A DNA stretch of 64,000 nt from Thalassia testudinum. Its lineage: Eukaryota > Streptophyta > Magnoliopsida > Alismatales > Hydrocharitaceae. Shown here one piece after another: positions 34,459-46,740 of the stretch (positions are counted from its first letter, which is position 1; each line of letters begins with the position of its first letter). Made by a program: the position numbers and the translations under genes. The notes under the pieces are model-generated. The model did no database searches. It saw only the letters and a program-made list of their open reading frames with translations, and had not been told where the DNA came from. The stretch covers positions 77,178,001-77,242,000 of the forward strand of contig JAZHRO010000002.1 in assembly GCA_037157565.1 (NCBI GenBank), in the 5' to 3' direction.

Positions 34459-34867
34459 TGTTGGTGCTAGAGCACCACGATCGTTTATTTTGATGATAAC
34501 AAAATACTTGTTATTTAACATTTGCTTGTGAGTCCTAGCTTTCAGGTCAAATTGCAAATGGAGACAAGTGTAGAGACGGAGTTCGAGTTCGTGTCCATGG
34601 TGGATTGGAGGAGCTTGACGAAGGAGTAGGAGCTTCGCGAGGAGCGAAAGCTTGAAGAAGGAAGGAGATGAAGAATATGATATATTTCCTTTCTTGTTCG
34701 TTGTACTTTGTTATTTGTTCTTTTGTTGCTCTTTATTTTCTTTTTTAATAGCATGTTAAAGAGCCTCAAAGTATCCTCAAAGTAGTCCTAGGAACACCTG
34801 CCAGACCTTAGAATACTTAGGTTTTCTTAGAGAACTTAAAAAATTAAGATAGGTTTTAGACAACCTG

Positions 34868-35412
34868 ATCAGACGTCCAATTTGGAAATCAGACGTCTGA
34901 TCTTTGACTTTTAAGACATTTGATTGTTGACTCAGACGTCCATTAACTTAGGCTGGACTTAGTAGGTTCTGTCTGTTAAAATCAGACATCCAGACCTTAG
35001 TCCAAATGTCTTAGAAGATGCCTGATGGTTGTACCAGATGTCCAATTAGTGGAACGTTAGCTTACAAAGTAACCGTTGAGGAAAATGACCTTTAGGCTTA
35101 TATCAGATGTTCATAGAGGACCATAGACATCTGTATGTGACCGTTGAGCCTTGTTTGAGCTGAAATCACTTGTCTTGAGGATTATATCCGTTTAGGTTCT
35201 TGGGAATCCATTCCTACACTTAATTAGGTTTCTAGATGTCCAGACCTAGTGCCAGACGTTCTGTATGTCGTTTGATGGTTTTACATTAGAACCCTATTTA
35301 GGTTTTAACCAAGTCAGTAAGGGAACCCATCTAGAATTAGACGTCTGACTTAGTTCCCAGACATCTAACGAGTGACTTCTAGATGTCTGATCTTTTTCTC
35401 AGACGTTTGATG
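34868..35412. repeat. array of about 16 GACGTC-type motifs in LTR K
   Basis: CAGACGTCTGAT, CAGACGTCCAAT, CAGACATCT and AGATGTCTGAT variants recur through about 545 bp upstream of the TATA box. Confidence 0.8.
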
Positions 35413-35499
35413 ACCTTGTCAGAATCATTAATGATTGTAATTGTGGCTTGCCTTGCCTTGGAATGAACCCCAACGGCTATGGAAGCCTTCCTAGGCCCT

Positions 35500-35510
35500 C
35501 TATAAATAAA
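35500..35510 (+). promoter_or_regulatory. TATA box of solo LTR K
   Basis: CTATAAATAAA, just after the motif array. Confidence 0.6.
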
Positions 35511-36153
35511 GGGGTACCCTTGCCTTGCAAACACACACCAAGCAACACATTTTCCACATCTTTTGTGTCCAAGAGAAGTAGAAGTACCAGCTCTCACAAG
35601 CTTCAGTTCTACATCAAGAGAGCATCATCTTAGTTGTGCACCCGCTCTTACTCTGTGATTACGAGAGTGACATAGCGTCTACATGTGGTTCACGCATCCG
35701 TGTCAAGCTGATGCACTTCCAGCAAGGGAAGTAATCTTTACCTATAGTAGCTAAGTTTAGGATTCATACTTTGTGGCTCTATAGGATTATATTGTATTCT
35801 ATCTTTGTTATTTGGTTGGGTATTCGCTTTGCGAATTCCCATCTCCTTTGTGAGACAAAAACTTTCTCGTGAAGAGAAGAGTTTGAGGAATGCTACCCTC
35901 GTACTTGTAGCGTGGTTGTATTGAGGTTGAGTCACCCTCGTTTTAAGTGACTAGTATAGTGGATTTGATCGAATTTGTCGATCGAAAAATCCTAACTCGA
36001 GAGGGTTAGGTGGTGGTTTTTACCCGATTTAGGTTTCCACCTAGAAATCACTTTTGCAAATTGTGTGATTGTCTTTTTGTGAGATTGCTTATCTTATTTT
36101 CCGCATTTTATATTTTATCACGCAAATCTCACCCCCTCCCATAGGGATCTACA

Positions 36154-37672
36154 AAGGGGTCGTCATGGCGGGAAAGGGGTGGTGGAATGACAACATCCTC
36201 AGTGTGGGTGATTTCAAGCGAGGGAGAGCAGTGTGGCTCTTCCTCGGCGGAGATGGAAGTTAGGTCTGGTGCAGGAGGGGAATCCTGAGAGGTGACCGTA
36301 GGAGTGCTATCAGGTTTATCAATTTTCTTTGCACTCCTTAGCACGGTCATAGCTTAGGCATGCTCCCTGAATATGACCCCTTGCCCTTTGGGTTCTCCTC
36401 AGAAGAGCTAGGCAACTTCCTCGGATCCCGCTACCTAACTGCCTCAGTAAGATGACCAATTTGGGATTGCATATCAATAATCATCTTATTCTGAGATTGG
36501 ATGACCATATTCTGATGCTCTTGCATTGCTTTCATCATGGTTTAAGTTTATCCATCTCAGAAGGCTTATTCTGAGGAGGGTTTACATAGGATGGCTGGTA
36601 GATGGGTTGGGGAGGTAGGGGTCTTGTATTCCCTATGTTATAGAAGCATTACCTTGCTTCCATGAGAAGTATGGATGGTTCTGCCACCTCAGATTATAGG
36701 TATTGGAATAAAGGTTGTTGCGAGGAGGTGGCGGAAACCTTGGGCTGCGTTCAGGTAGGCCTGAATCAACTCATGGAATTGATTTGCCTGGTGGCACTCT
36801 GTAGTGGAGTGCCTTGTGCTTTGGCAAATGGAGCATTCACTTGAAGCCTAAAAGATAGAGGCTGCTTGCGGGTTCATGCTGGGGTTTGCTAAAAGCCTAT
36901 CAAAGTTTTTGTTCAACAATTGAATCTGAGAAGCTAAATCCTGAGTAGCCCTGGCTTTATGGGCCTCTATCTTCCTCTGCAAGATTGATGGTTTTCTTTC
37001 TTGATAGGTAGAGGACATATGTATGGAGTTGTTACTTAATGTTTCAAATAATGCTCAGGCTTCATCCTCAGTTTTGGTCATGAAGGTTCCTGCACAGGCT
37101 GCATCGATGGTTTGCCTGTGCCTTTCAAATAATCTGTTATAAAACCTTTCGACCAACTACCATCTTGGAACCTAATGGTGGGGGCATAACCTAAGAAGGT
37201 CATTAAAGCGCTCCCAAGTCTCATGAAATTGCTCCCCTTCTTGTTGAGTAAAACCCATAATCTCTCTTCTGTAATGGTTGGTCCTACTCATAGGAAAATA
37301 CCTTTTCAAGAATTCTCCCTTAAGGGTGGCCAGGTCATTTACCCTTGCATCGAGGGTATGATACTAGTGCTTGGCCTTATCCTTAAGGGAGAATGGGAAT
37401 AGAGTTCTCATCAGGGCTTCATCAGTAAATCCTTGGAGTTTCACCATGGAGCAAACCTCGGTGAATTCCTCAAGATGCCTGTAGGGATCCTCCCTAGCAG
37501 TACCATAAAAAGAGGGAAGCAAAGATATGGTGTTGCTCTTGATTTCATAAGGATTATCCACTCTAGGTCTACGGATAGGTAGGGCTTGGTGGGTTGTAGT
37601 AAGGAAGTAGTCTCTCAAGGTTCTTTGATTTTCACCAACCTTAATCTCTTCTTCAGGTCTTTCTTTAGCCAT
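36154..37672 (-). pseudogene. gag of element C
   Basis: Starts with ATG at 37672 (MAKERPEEEIKVGENQRTLR). The retrotransposon gag domain follows (NPYEIKSNTISLLPSFYG, DPYRHLEEFTEVC, LMRTLFPFSLKDKAKH, then FLKRYFPMSRTNHYRREI, EGEQFHETWERFNDLLR). Then come CSICQSTRHSTTEC (a C-C-H-C zinc-knuckle remnant near 36850), a Q/M-rich helix and SRHDDPF, where LTR K interrupts. Several stops are present. This would have been the capsid/nucleocapsid protein. Confidence 0.88.
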
Positions 37673-39054
37673 TTTTCATCTTTCTTGGTTGTCTTTCCTA
37701 GTAATTCTCTCAGGCTCAAGGTTGAAAAGAAGACTATTTCTAACAGAGCACCTACCAAGCATACACCAAGTAAACACAAGGCAAGAGGTCTTTTGTTAAG
37801 TTAAAACACTTTAAGCTCTCTTCCAACCTTTCTAGTTTGGCCAAATGGAGTCAAGGCAGTATTTCTCCGTTCCCACATAAGTGGTATAAGAGAAGTGAGG
37901 CACTTGAGATTCCTTGTCAAAGGCTATTAAAGAGGTTGAGGTTACTTTTAGTTCTTTTGGGTGACCAATCAAGTTGTCAATCAATTACGCACCCTAAATA
38001 GACCTTCGAGTGCCCTAGCGCCGTACACTTTGCCGCAATGATATTCTCAGATGCTCAAGTAAAAAGGTACTCCAAGGATGGAACCAAGGGATGCAAGTAT
38101 GGTGAACCCTTCCTTTGTGGCAATGTGTTAGCGGTGCCTCTTAACTACCCTTGAATTCCTTTATAGGGTGTCCCCCTCCTTAGAGTATCAAATCACTTGG
38201 AAAAAACTTAATACCACCATTTCAAAGCAAGATAGGAGGGTTTGCACCAGTAAAGAGATCTATGCCTATAGCCTTAAGGGTCCAAGTCCTAGTGCAGTGC
38301 CTATAGTGCATGCTTGGTGCAGGAAGTGTGCATCACACCTCGAAAAGTGATTTTTCTTTTGAAAATCACAGTCAAGTTATTCAAACACTTACTGCATATT
38401 TTACTTTCTCTTTCCAGAAAATTATGACCACTTGATTAATCTTTTCAAGTCAGCTTAAGTGGTCTTCTTAAATTATGTTTAGATGCAATGTGTGTGTAGA
38501 TAACTGATGTAGTAAGATAGGAATTCGTACCTTGCTCCAGCACTCTTCGATGCAGAAATGCACGAAATGCAGTTAGAAAATCTAGACGCTGCTCAAGCAA
38601 TCCTAGATGGTCGTCCTAAAGATATGCAGCTTCTAGTAGGCAGTTCGGATATATATATATATATTAATAATAAATGCGCAATCAAAAGAACTAATTAACT
38701 AAAAATAAACCTAGAGTCTAAAGAATCGGGGACACTCCCCTAAAAATTGGCCCCAGAGTACAAGGGCGAGAAAACAAATAACTAGACTAAACCTAGAGTC
38801 TACTATGAAATCAGAAGACTAAGAAGAAGAATCCTCCTAGATGGTCCTCCGTGCATCTCCACATGTGTGGGATCAAGGCCCACAGGCTCTTGTGATTATC
38901 TCTGAGGTGGTAGCAAGGTCCACCAAGATGAGTATCTGCTGCGTGCGCCTTCTCCTTCGATTTACCTCACACAGAGAAAATGATAGGTCAATGGATGTAT
39001 AATTTCAATCAGAAAGCACATGAAATGCATACAAGTTTACTAAGCTAGTTGCCT
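37673..39054 (-). other. 5' leader of element C
   Basis: About 1.4 kb between primer site and gag start, non-coding, sharing 37770-37810 and 38168-38350 with A's leader in inverted order. It includes a short TA run at 38650-38663. Confidence 0.8.
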
Positions 39055-39071
39055 CTCCAGCAACGGCGCCA
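39055..39071 (-). other. primer-binding site of C, tRNA-Asp type
   Basis: The minus strand reads TGGCGCCGTTGCTGGAG, the tRNA-Asp complement with one change, two bases from the LTR. Confidence 0.9.
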
Positions 39072-39073
39072 TT

Positions 39074-40619
39074 TGAAAAGACAATTTTCGCTTTCGTTTT
39101 CGTTTTGCACATAAAATGATATGTCGAAGTAATATCAAATGGTGGAAAATCGCTTTCAAAAATAATTAAATATAACCACTTGAGACAAGTGGTCATGTCC
39201 ACAGGGAGGCAATGACCTATTAAAACTCGTTACTATTAAAATCCAATGTTCACTCTTTATTTCCCTAAAAAAAATCAAGTTAAGATTCCCTTTAGACTAG
39301 CCAATCATTGACATGATATGCTGGAATAGTAGTTATGTAGAATAAGAGGGATATGCTCATAAATATGCCATAATAAAATATTCAATAAATCAAAAAATAT
39401 TTCTTCGGCAATGGCAAATAATCGTAAATATTAATATGTGTGGAAACAAAAGAAAAATTCTCTCTTCATCGCACATTGGAGGAAGCACGGCGACCGGAGA
39501 TGCTCTGAGGGAAGGTCGGCCGGTGCGTGGGGAGTTCGATGGCAGTGACAGTGAGTGCGAAGATGGCCAGAGTTGTCGCCAGCGAGTAGGAAGCCGCCGG
39601 TGGGGGAGGAAGGTGATCACCGACGTGTGTGGGATGGTATTGGCGACGCTATGGGTGTGGCCGTGCTCAAGAGGTTGAGGCAAACTCAACGTAGGTGACG
39701 GCATGGAGAACGGCATCTAGACGAGGTGGCTGCGTGGTGGTGTTTGATGCCGGTGGGTTCTTTCGAAGAAGATGAACAATGCGCTGAGTTGAAGGAGAAG
39801 GAGATGAAGCCGGGCATGCTGCTTGCACACAAGGATGGTGGTGCGATGGCACACGCGCAAGGGTGCGAGAGGGGATGCGCTGCTGTACATGCACGTGGCT
39901 GGTGGCAAGGCCGAGCCTGGCCGATTGCTTGCGTGAAGGAGGTGGCTGGGATGGGCGTGGCCACTGCAGTTGCGGCACGTGCTACAGGTAGATGTGACTG
40001 CTGGTGTGGGGGTATGCACAGGTGGTTGCTATGGTGAGGCGATGCGCTATCACTGCATCACCGATCGACGAGGAGTTCGCGGTGGTGTCACGGTGCGAGC
40101 CTTATGTTCCACGGTGAAAGCTTCGTGCATGGTAGGCAGTGCGAGGAAGATGAAGATTTGCCCCCTTGCGCATGGGCCTCTTTTATAGAAATCCTCGTCG
40201 ACTCCCTTGCTCAATGTTGTTCTGAAGTCTTCTCCAACAACATGAAGATGTTGATGTAGCGATCACAAGACTCAGGGGGAGGAGGGGTAAATTATTGCGA
40301 GACTCTCGTAATGGCGGTGCAGGAATGGCTGACGAAGATTTTGCACGCATGCATCTAGTTTTCCACGGTGTTTCGTATTCTTTCTGAAAATAACCCTGGA
40401 AGAAATATGTAATTATTTAGACTTGAAAATACGCCAAAATACAACCTATACTAATATTTATTTTTCACTCTATCTTAGCAGAACTAACTAGTAGATGCAT
40501 AAAAGTTACGACAATCTACATTTACTTATTATGAACTAATATGCATGAATTAATGCATATAAATAATATGGAATCAACACTTTTAGGCCAAATAATTGTC
40601 CACTAAAGTGGACTCATCA
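39074..40619 (-). repeat. 5' LTR of element C
   Basis: 1,546 bp. The minus strand starts TGATGAGTCCACTTTAGTGG at 40619 and ends CTTTTCA at 39074. CCCAC follows at 40620-40624. Confidence 0.92.
40177..40188 (-). promoter_or_regulatory. TATA box of C 5' LTR
   Basis: The minus strand reads CTATAAAAGAGG. Confidence 0.65.
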
Positions 40620-42447
40620 CCCACCTCTTCTCAGCAATAGGGGGTGGACCTTCCTAATCACAGTAGCAGCGTGGCTTTACATCTCAATTAGATCCCTAGG
40701 AAGGCTCCTGGGACTAGGTCGTAGCATTTGGACATGGTAGCAGAAATGGAGTAGGTCGGAGCAAGGCGGACGGTGTTAGAGATGATGGCGGCGACAAGTG
40801 GCGACGGCAAGACTTGAAACAATGAACATGGGTTGGAAAGCCCCAATTAAATAGTCCAGGAGGATCACCGGAGGACAGCGAAGGTGGTGGCGGTGTCCTG
40901 GTGGCATGGGAGTGCAAGTGGAGAGTGAGCAAAGTCGAAGATGATGTGCGGTGGAGGGTGAGTTTGGTGGAGGTTTTGAGTAGGTAATCCCCTCAATTTC
41001 TTCAGGGGTTTTGGTGGGCGTGGAACATTGAAGCTTTTGGAGGTGGCACAATGGTGGTTGATGGCTTGTGGCATGCAGAAGGCTTCGTCGAAGCGTTGCC
41101 GGAGCAGAGGAAGATGGTGAGGGAGAAGATGTTTTGGCGGTCGAACCTAAGATCTAAAGGGAGGAAAATGAAATAGAGAGAGGGAGGAAGCTAAGGGGCC
41201 TAAATTAATGGAAGAAAGGGCAAGGGAGGTGTCGATTTTGATTGGCCGATGCTGGAGAGGGTGAAGCCTCCAGTGGTGGAGTGGCGACGATGAGAGCAGT
41301 CTAGGGACTCCTGCTGTGGCTGGCGAGGAGTGGAGGAAGGTGAGGAAGACGGTCCTATTGCCTATAGTATGTGGTAGCAGGCAAGGAAGTCAGAGGGAGA
41401 GGAGTCACCGGAGCTGTGGTGGAGGTGACCGAAGGGAGAAATCTTGTGAAGAGTTGAGGCCAAACTAAGCTAAGAAGCAAGGAATTGCAACGGGGAAGCT
41501 TTTATAGAGCTCCTGAGCAAGCTTTGAATAGGAAAGAAGCTTAATTAAGCTTCATTAGGAATCAAGAAGAACCCAAGGAGTCTATGAGTTCGCACGGCCT
41601 TTCTGGGGCAAATCAGAACCCAAGATTTGTTTCAATCTCTTCCTTGTAGTGTGAACACCAATCTCACCAATTTTGGTGAGATTTGGTGGTGATTTGAATG
41701 GGATTTGAGGTGGTCAAAGTCAGCTTGGAGGTTTGTTGACCTTGAATAGTGGCAGGGGTAGATTCGCAAGGAAGATGATAAGGTTAGGGACTGATATGCA
41801 AGGATTTTTGAAAGTTAGGGGCTTGTTTGAAAGAAACAGGTTTAAATGGCCTGAAATTCAAACTAGGTCAAGATGGATTTTGATTGGGCCCAAATTTTAG
41901 TACAAATTGAATTTGGACCTAAGAAATCTGATGGTGAAGTCGGATTTTAGTTTTGTCTAAGTTTGACTAGACAATTTGTGCAGAAACCCAAATTAGGGCA
42001 GAAATTTGTCTATGACTCTATTTATGGTCAAAATAGGTTCAAATGGTCAAATCATGGATACCAAACCTCAAGGAATATTTTTTTATAAATTTTAGTAGGT
42101 TTAGATGAATTTTATCCTGATCAAAACCTCTGTAATTTAAGCGGGTCTGAAATTAGGGTTTTGGGTGTTGTATTGATTCTTGAAATGCATAAACCATATT
42201 TCTATTTGTGTGGACCTACTTATTAGAATTTAATGCTCATTTGACCTTAGATTAACCCTTAGTAAACCCCGTGGTTACTCTACTTTCATGATATGATGTT
42301 AAAACTGCATAATTAACCCTGATTTAATGTTCTTCTCTCAGAATGGATATGCATGGAGTTATGACACTTAGGCAATTATGTAGGAGCATTTGTCACTTAA
42401 TCCTGACTAAATAAAGCTAGTTATGGCTCATGATAGTGTTACCATCA
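40620..42447 (-). repeat. 3' LTR of element D, proximal (U3) part
   Basis: The minus strand starts TGATGGTAACACTATCATGA at 42447, then GCCATAACTAGCT as in LTR H. It carries blocks shared with H (AAATCCGACTTCACCATCAG near 41930; AGGTTTTGATCAGGATAAAA near 42115). The LTR continues at 20554 after removal of C. The mixed open frames at 40714-41074 are not genes. Confidence 0.85.
41499..41509 (-). promoter_or_regulatory. TATA box of D 3' LTR
   Basis: The minus strand reads CTCTATAAAAG. Confidence 0.6.
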
Positions 42448-44219
42448 TACCCCCATGCCTTACTTTTGCTAGTCCTTTAGCAAAATCTTATGGAAAGAAC
42501 TAGATTTCTAGACCATGCATTGATATTCAAATGCCTGATTTGTGCCATTCTCTAGAAATTTGCTCAAAATGCCAACAATAGGCCTAGAGGTACTCAAGTA
42601 TCAATTAAGATCCAGACCTGACCAACTTCAACCTGGGTCTAACGTGAAGGTTTCTAAGGCCCGCGAAAACTACCCAGAGGTTCATTGAACCTAGCTGTTG
42701 AAGCACCCGTGCGTAGAATGTAGTATGCCTAGGTTCAATTTACCAGTGCATTTTTAGTAAAAGAGAGATAGAAGAATTTTTGTCATTTGGAGAGTTTTCT
42801 CTCTTTTTATTCTTAAATTTCCCTAGATCTACCCTCGAATTGGCCATAAACACAGTCTGTATCGGATTCCTTGTCCCAACCATCAATCCTCGAAGGGTCC
42901 CTGGCTTTCGATGCTTCGAGATGGCACTGCCCATGGCAACCCTTAGAACTCTTGGCTTTTGACACTTCGAGATAGTGCCACCCATGGCATTCTCTAGCTA
43001 AATACAAGCCCTGGCAATCAACATTTCAGGATAATCCCACCCATGGCACTTGAACTAGCACAAGGTGCTTACATGCCCCCGGTAGGATATTTAGATATCC
43101 TAGGAGACAAGCACTAAGGAGACGATATGTTATTACACATCTTTGAGGAAAATTTCCCACCACTCCACACTGGGAACTTGTCCAATCAACTTGTGTTGTC
43201 GAGCCGCTCCTAAGCTAGATCTTCGAGATGACTTTTCAGAATAGAACACTTTTGGCATGATTTTCTTTATTAAGCACACTGAACTTGACTTAGTGTGTGA
43301 TTTTGGGTGCTTAGGTTACCAAGTCCCGCAAACCAAAGGACTAGCAACAAGGCTGAATAATCCCTAAGCCTTAGACCTACTACATCAGCTTCACACTTTC
43401 CTTAACCTCTTGAGGACTAATCCAGATCTTAACAAATATATGAATTGTTAAGCCCTAAAACAAACCTGAGAGGCCTAAGATCAGCACTCATACTAATCTC
43501 TTTGTCCCTATCATTTCAGGGCTTAATCTTTCTTTTGATTAGGTCTAGAACTTAAGTGAATCTCATGATCAATTGCTATGACTATCATTGTTGTTCTTGA
43601 TTTTTCCTTTTTGACATTTGAATTTCCCGCTCTTTTCTTCCTCAAGAAAGATTTGCAATCATTTCAAAAAATTTCCTCCCCTTTCTCCAAATCTTTTTTT
43701 TTCATTTTGTTTTATTTTTTATCATTTTTTAATATGTATTTTTTTGTAAGAACCCTCAGAGAATTGAATTTCTATATGTTTGACTTTAACACCCTCGAAT
43801 GCCTAAGTTTTGCAATGTCCACATTGTAAACTAGGAGGGTACAAATTTAGTTTGGTTCAAGGATTAGAACAGGATTAAAGGGTGGGTGAATGGGTTGAGA
43901 TGACTGTTGCGGATGATTTTAAGCTTTGATACAAGTACCAAAGGTGGGGTCAGCTGTTTTAAAGTTGAACTCAAGAGTGCAGTAGGAGTGTAGCTCAAAA
44001 GAATGATAAAAAGGGTCTTAGGTTTTTGGAATGACGGTTGCCTCCCAATAAGTGCTAAATTCAATGCCTTCAGTAAAGCATAAGGTGGTCAAGGAGAAGG
44101 GGTGGTCAAATCAGAGGAATTTTGTAGAACAAGTACCTTGGTAAGTAGCCTGGTTGGTCCAACCAGGTGCTTGTTCAAATCAATGACGCACGAGGAACGC
44201 ATTGGTTTAATTATGTCAT
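42448..44219 (-). mobile_element. internal 3' region of element D
   Basis: Begins with the polypurine tract GGCATGGGGGTA (42448-42459, minus strand) at the LTR edge. About 1.3 kb in is an inner tract-like block with GGACATTGCAAAACTTAGGC (43794-43820). Near 44035-44060 is TTGGGAGGCAACCGTC, typical of DNA just after integrase. It has a T-rich run at 43680-43750 and no long gene-like frame. It ends where the LTR of E starts; the rest of D would lie beyond E. Confidence 0.7.
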
Positions 44220-45299
44220 TGTAGCATGCGTTCGCGACGTTGATTTTAATTTAAGATGTGGATTTGGTGAGTCCAAGTGTCGAACACGAGGAGGTGTGAA
44301 ATTGGATTAGTTTGTTGCTTTAGTTGTCATTGGTTTGCTTGCTTGCGAGAAAATAAGAGAGAGAGAGTATGGTTAGAGCTCGTGTTTAAAACATGACAAT
44401 CATTCTAAGAGGATGTAAGCTATGATATATGAAACAACTTCAACATATAGCATGCAATTAGAGTTTGTTTACAACTATAACAATAGACGAAAGCTTAAAC
44501 AAGTGCAACATAAAACTAAAGTAAAGAGAGTGCGAGGAGGAGACGAGGTGGCCACGACGATGGAGGGGGGCTCCGTCAGTGGCTCGACAACTCCGAGGCA
44601 GATATGGGATGCTTGGTGGAGCTAGGAGAGGGCTAGTATTGCATGGAGAGTGTGTGTGAATTGAATGCCCTTGAATGGCATGGTTGAGGAGGTTTATATA
44701 GGGAAGAAGGGGTTTCCAAACTAAGTAAGGGTTTTAGTGACATCTGGGACGTTACTAAATACATTCCATAAGTGTCGGTGAAGACCCTCGCCCACCAGTC
44801 CTTAGGTACGCGCGTGTTTTATCCCTTCAATCCGTGCTTGCGCATCCTCAGCCATTGGATCCGAGGCACAGATCGCCATCGGACGGCTGAGGGCGCGCCA
44901 TGTTGTACAAGCCACCCGCAAGTGTGTGTGCCTTCACGTGATGGGTGCACATCAACCATTTGATCGTGCGAGATCAAGTGCTTGGATCATGCTTCGCCCG
45001 CGTCATTGCGCACGTCGGTGCTTGGGCGCGACTGATTGTGCAACGTGGCTCTCATCTCTATCGTCTACGTGTGCATCAACGGCTGAATTTTGATCACATG
45101 CGCAGATGCGGCTAATGCTTCTCGAACGTGCATCCAAGGCGAGCATGGAGGGGCGCTAACCGCTGCGGTGCACTCGCGCTTTACCGCGATTATGCATGAA
45201 CGCACAGCCGTTGGATGGACGATCGGATGACCGAGATGCATGTTGGTGCGATGGAGAGGCAAAGGCTGATAATATAAACTCAAAGAAGGCGAATTACCA
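44220..45299 (-). repeat. 3' LTR of element E
   Basis: About 1,080 bp. The minus strand starts TGGTAATTCGCC at 45299 next to a polypurine tract, has a TATA box at 44691-44702 and a CCTCGTGTTCGACACTTGGA block (44274-44293), and ends GCATGCTACA at 44220. Unlike its neighbours it has no clear palindromic tip. Confidence 0.8.
44691..44702 (-). promoter_or_regulatory. TATA box of E 3' LTR
   Basis: The minus strand reads CCTATATAAACC. Confidence 0.65.
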
Positions 45300-45312
45300 C
45301 CCCCCCATGCTT
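45300..45312 (-). other. polypurine tract of element E
   Basis: The minus strand reads GCATGGGGGGGTG at the LTR edge, preceded by GAGGACATTGTTCAACTTAA. Confidence 0.85.
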
Positions 45313-45439
45313 AAGTTGAACAATGTCCTCATTGGCAAATAAATGTATGCAAGGGGGTACAGAAAGAAATCACTTGAGTGCCACAGTTTACCTAATCAAT
45401 TTGAATCTTCTGGGTTGTCTCTCAGGAGGCGTCAAGTTT

Positions 45440-46740
45440 ATTGCCTCCAGCTGGGCGAAGCTCCTTGTCAACCCTCAATGAGGGTGACTACTTCCTTTGT
45501 GGGAACCTGGGCAAGATAATGTTTTAATCTCTGGCCATTTACTGTGAAGGTTTGCCCAGTGTTAGGATCTGCAATTTCAACCGCCCCATTGGGATAAGGT
45601 TTGACCATCTGATATGGTCCTGTCCACTTTGATCTCAGCTTCCCGGGGAAAAGTTTAAGTCTTGCATCAAAAAGCCAGACTTGCTGATTGGGCTCGAAGG
45701 CTTTCCTATGAATGTGTCTGTCGTGGTCGGCTTTCATCTTTTCTTTGTAAAGTCAATTGTTCTCATAAGCATCCCGATGGATTTCCTCGAGTTTGGAGAG
45801 TTGGAGTGTCCTTTGAGCTCCGGCCAATTGGGATTCCATATTGCATTGCTTAACAGCCCAGTATGCCCAGTGTTCCAACTCGACCGAAAGGTGGCAAGCC
45901 TTGCCAAAGACCAATCGATAAGGTGACATGCCTATCGGGGTCTTAAAAGCAGTCTTGTATGCCCAAAGGGCATCATCCAATCGTGTGGACCAATCCTTTT
46001 GGTCAAGCCTCACTATCTTTTGCAGAATATTCTTAATCTACCTATTAATGACCTCAGTTTGCCCTTTTGTTTGTGGGTGATACGGGGGGCAATGCAATGA
46101 GTAACCCTATATTTTCTAAGGCATGGAATTGGGCATGAATAAAGTGACTCCCACCATCACTGATCATGGCTTTTGGTATCCTAAACTGAGAGAAGATGTT
46201 TTGCTTAACAAAGTCCATGACAGCCTTATGGCCACATCTTCGGGTGGCTACAACTTCAATCCATTTTGAGACATAGTCCACTGAGACTAATATGTACTCG
46301 TAGCCGTTGGATGGAGGGAAGGGACCCATAAATCGATGCCCCAAACATTGAAAATTTCAACAATCAGAATGGGCTAGAGGGGCATCATATCCTTTCTAGT
46401 CATAGTCCCTAATGTCTGGCACTGAGAGCAAGTTTTAGCGAAGCTGTGTGCATCCTTGAATAAGAATGGCCAGTAAAATCCAGACTGTAAAACTTTTGCA
46501 GCCGTTTGCTTCCCAAAGAACTGGCCACCACAGGCTTGGTCGTGACAAAAGGACAGCACACTTTGGACTTCCTCTTCAGGAATACACCTCCTAATGATCT
46601 GGTCAGCACAGAGTCTAAATAGCATAGGATCATTAAAGAAATAGTGCTTGGCTTCAGCAAAGAACTTATCTCGTTGCTGTCTGGACCATCTGTGCGGAGT
46701 CTGTCCTACCACCATATAGTTGACTAAGTCTGCATACCAG
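45440..46740 (-). pseudogene. integrase of element E
   Basis: Zinc part: SVLSFCHDQACGGQFFGKQ, where the second histidine position of the usual GGH motif is Q, then CSQCQTLGTMTRKD. Core: FMGPFPPSNGYEYILVSVDY, MISDGGSHF (aspartate) and, after a break near 46030-46060, QTEVINR (glutamate). Then [20 protein letters not shown] and FEPNQQVWLFDARLKLFPGK with a chromodomain-less tail ending near 45468. Pieces at 46374-46715, 46054-46344, 45753-46013 and 45468-45737 are separated by small frameshifts or stops. Confidence 0.9.

Larger units (their letters stand above)
34459..36153 (+). mobile_element. solo LTR K, copia SIRE-like
   Basis: 1,695 bp from TGTTGGTGCTAGAGCACC to ATAGGGATCTACA, with no internal element sequence. 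Flanks GAGGG (34454-34458) and AAGGG (36154-36158) are a 5-bp TSD with one change. Removing it and one TSD copy lets the Gag frame of C run on. It matches the copia LTR at 4213-5842 in the start block, the motif array, the TATA position and the end block, so it is the same family. Confidence 0.9.
20560..40619 (-). mobile_element. Athila-type gypsy element C (host of A and K)
   Basis: Two similar LTRs (20560-22108, 39074-40619) enclose, from right to left, primer site, leader, gag, RT-RNase H, integrase and a 3' domain. The 5-bp TSD CCCAC is perfect (20555-20559 and 40620-40624). Without A, K and their TSDs the element is about 10.4 kb. Integrase downstream of RNase H and the FMDD RT box give gypsy/Athila. 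It is dead: stops in pol and no protease. Confidence 0.92.
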
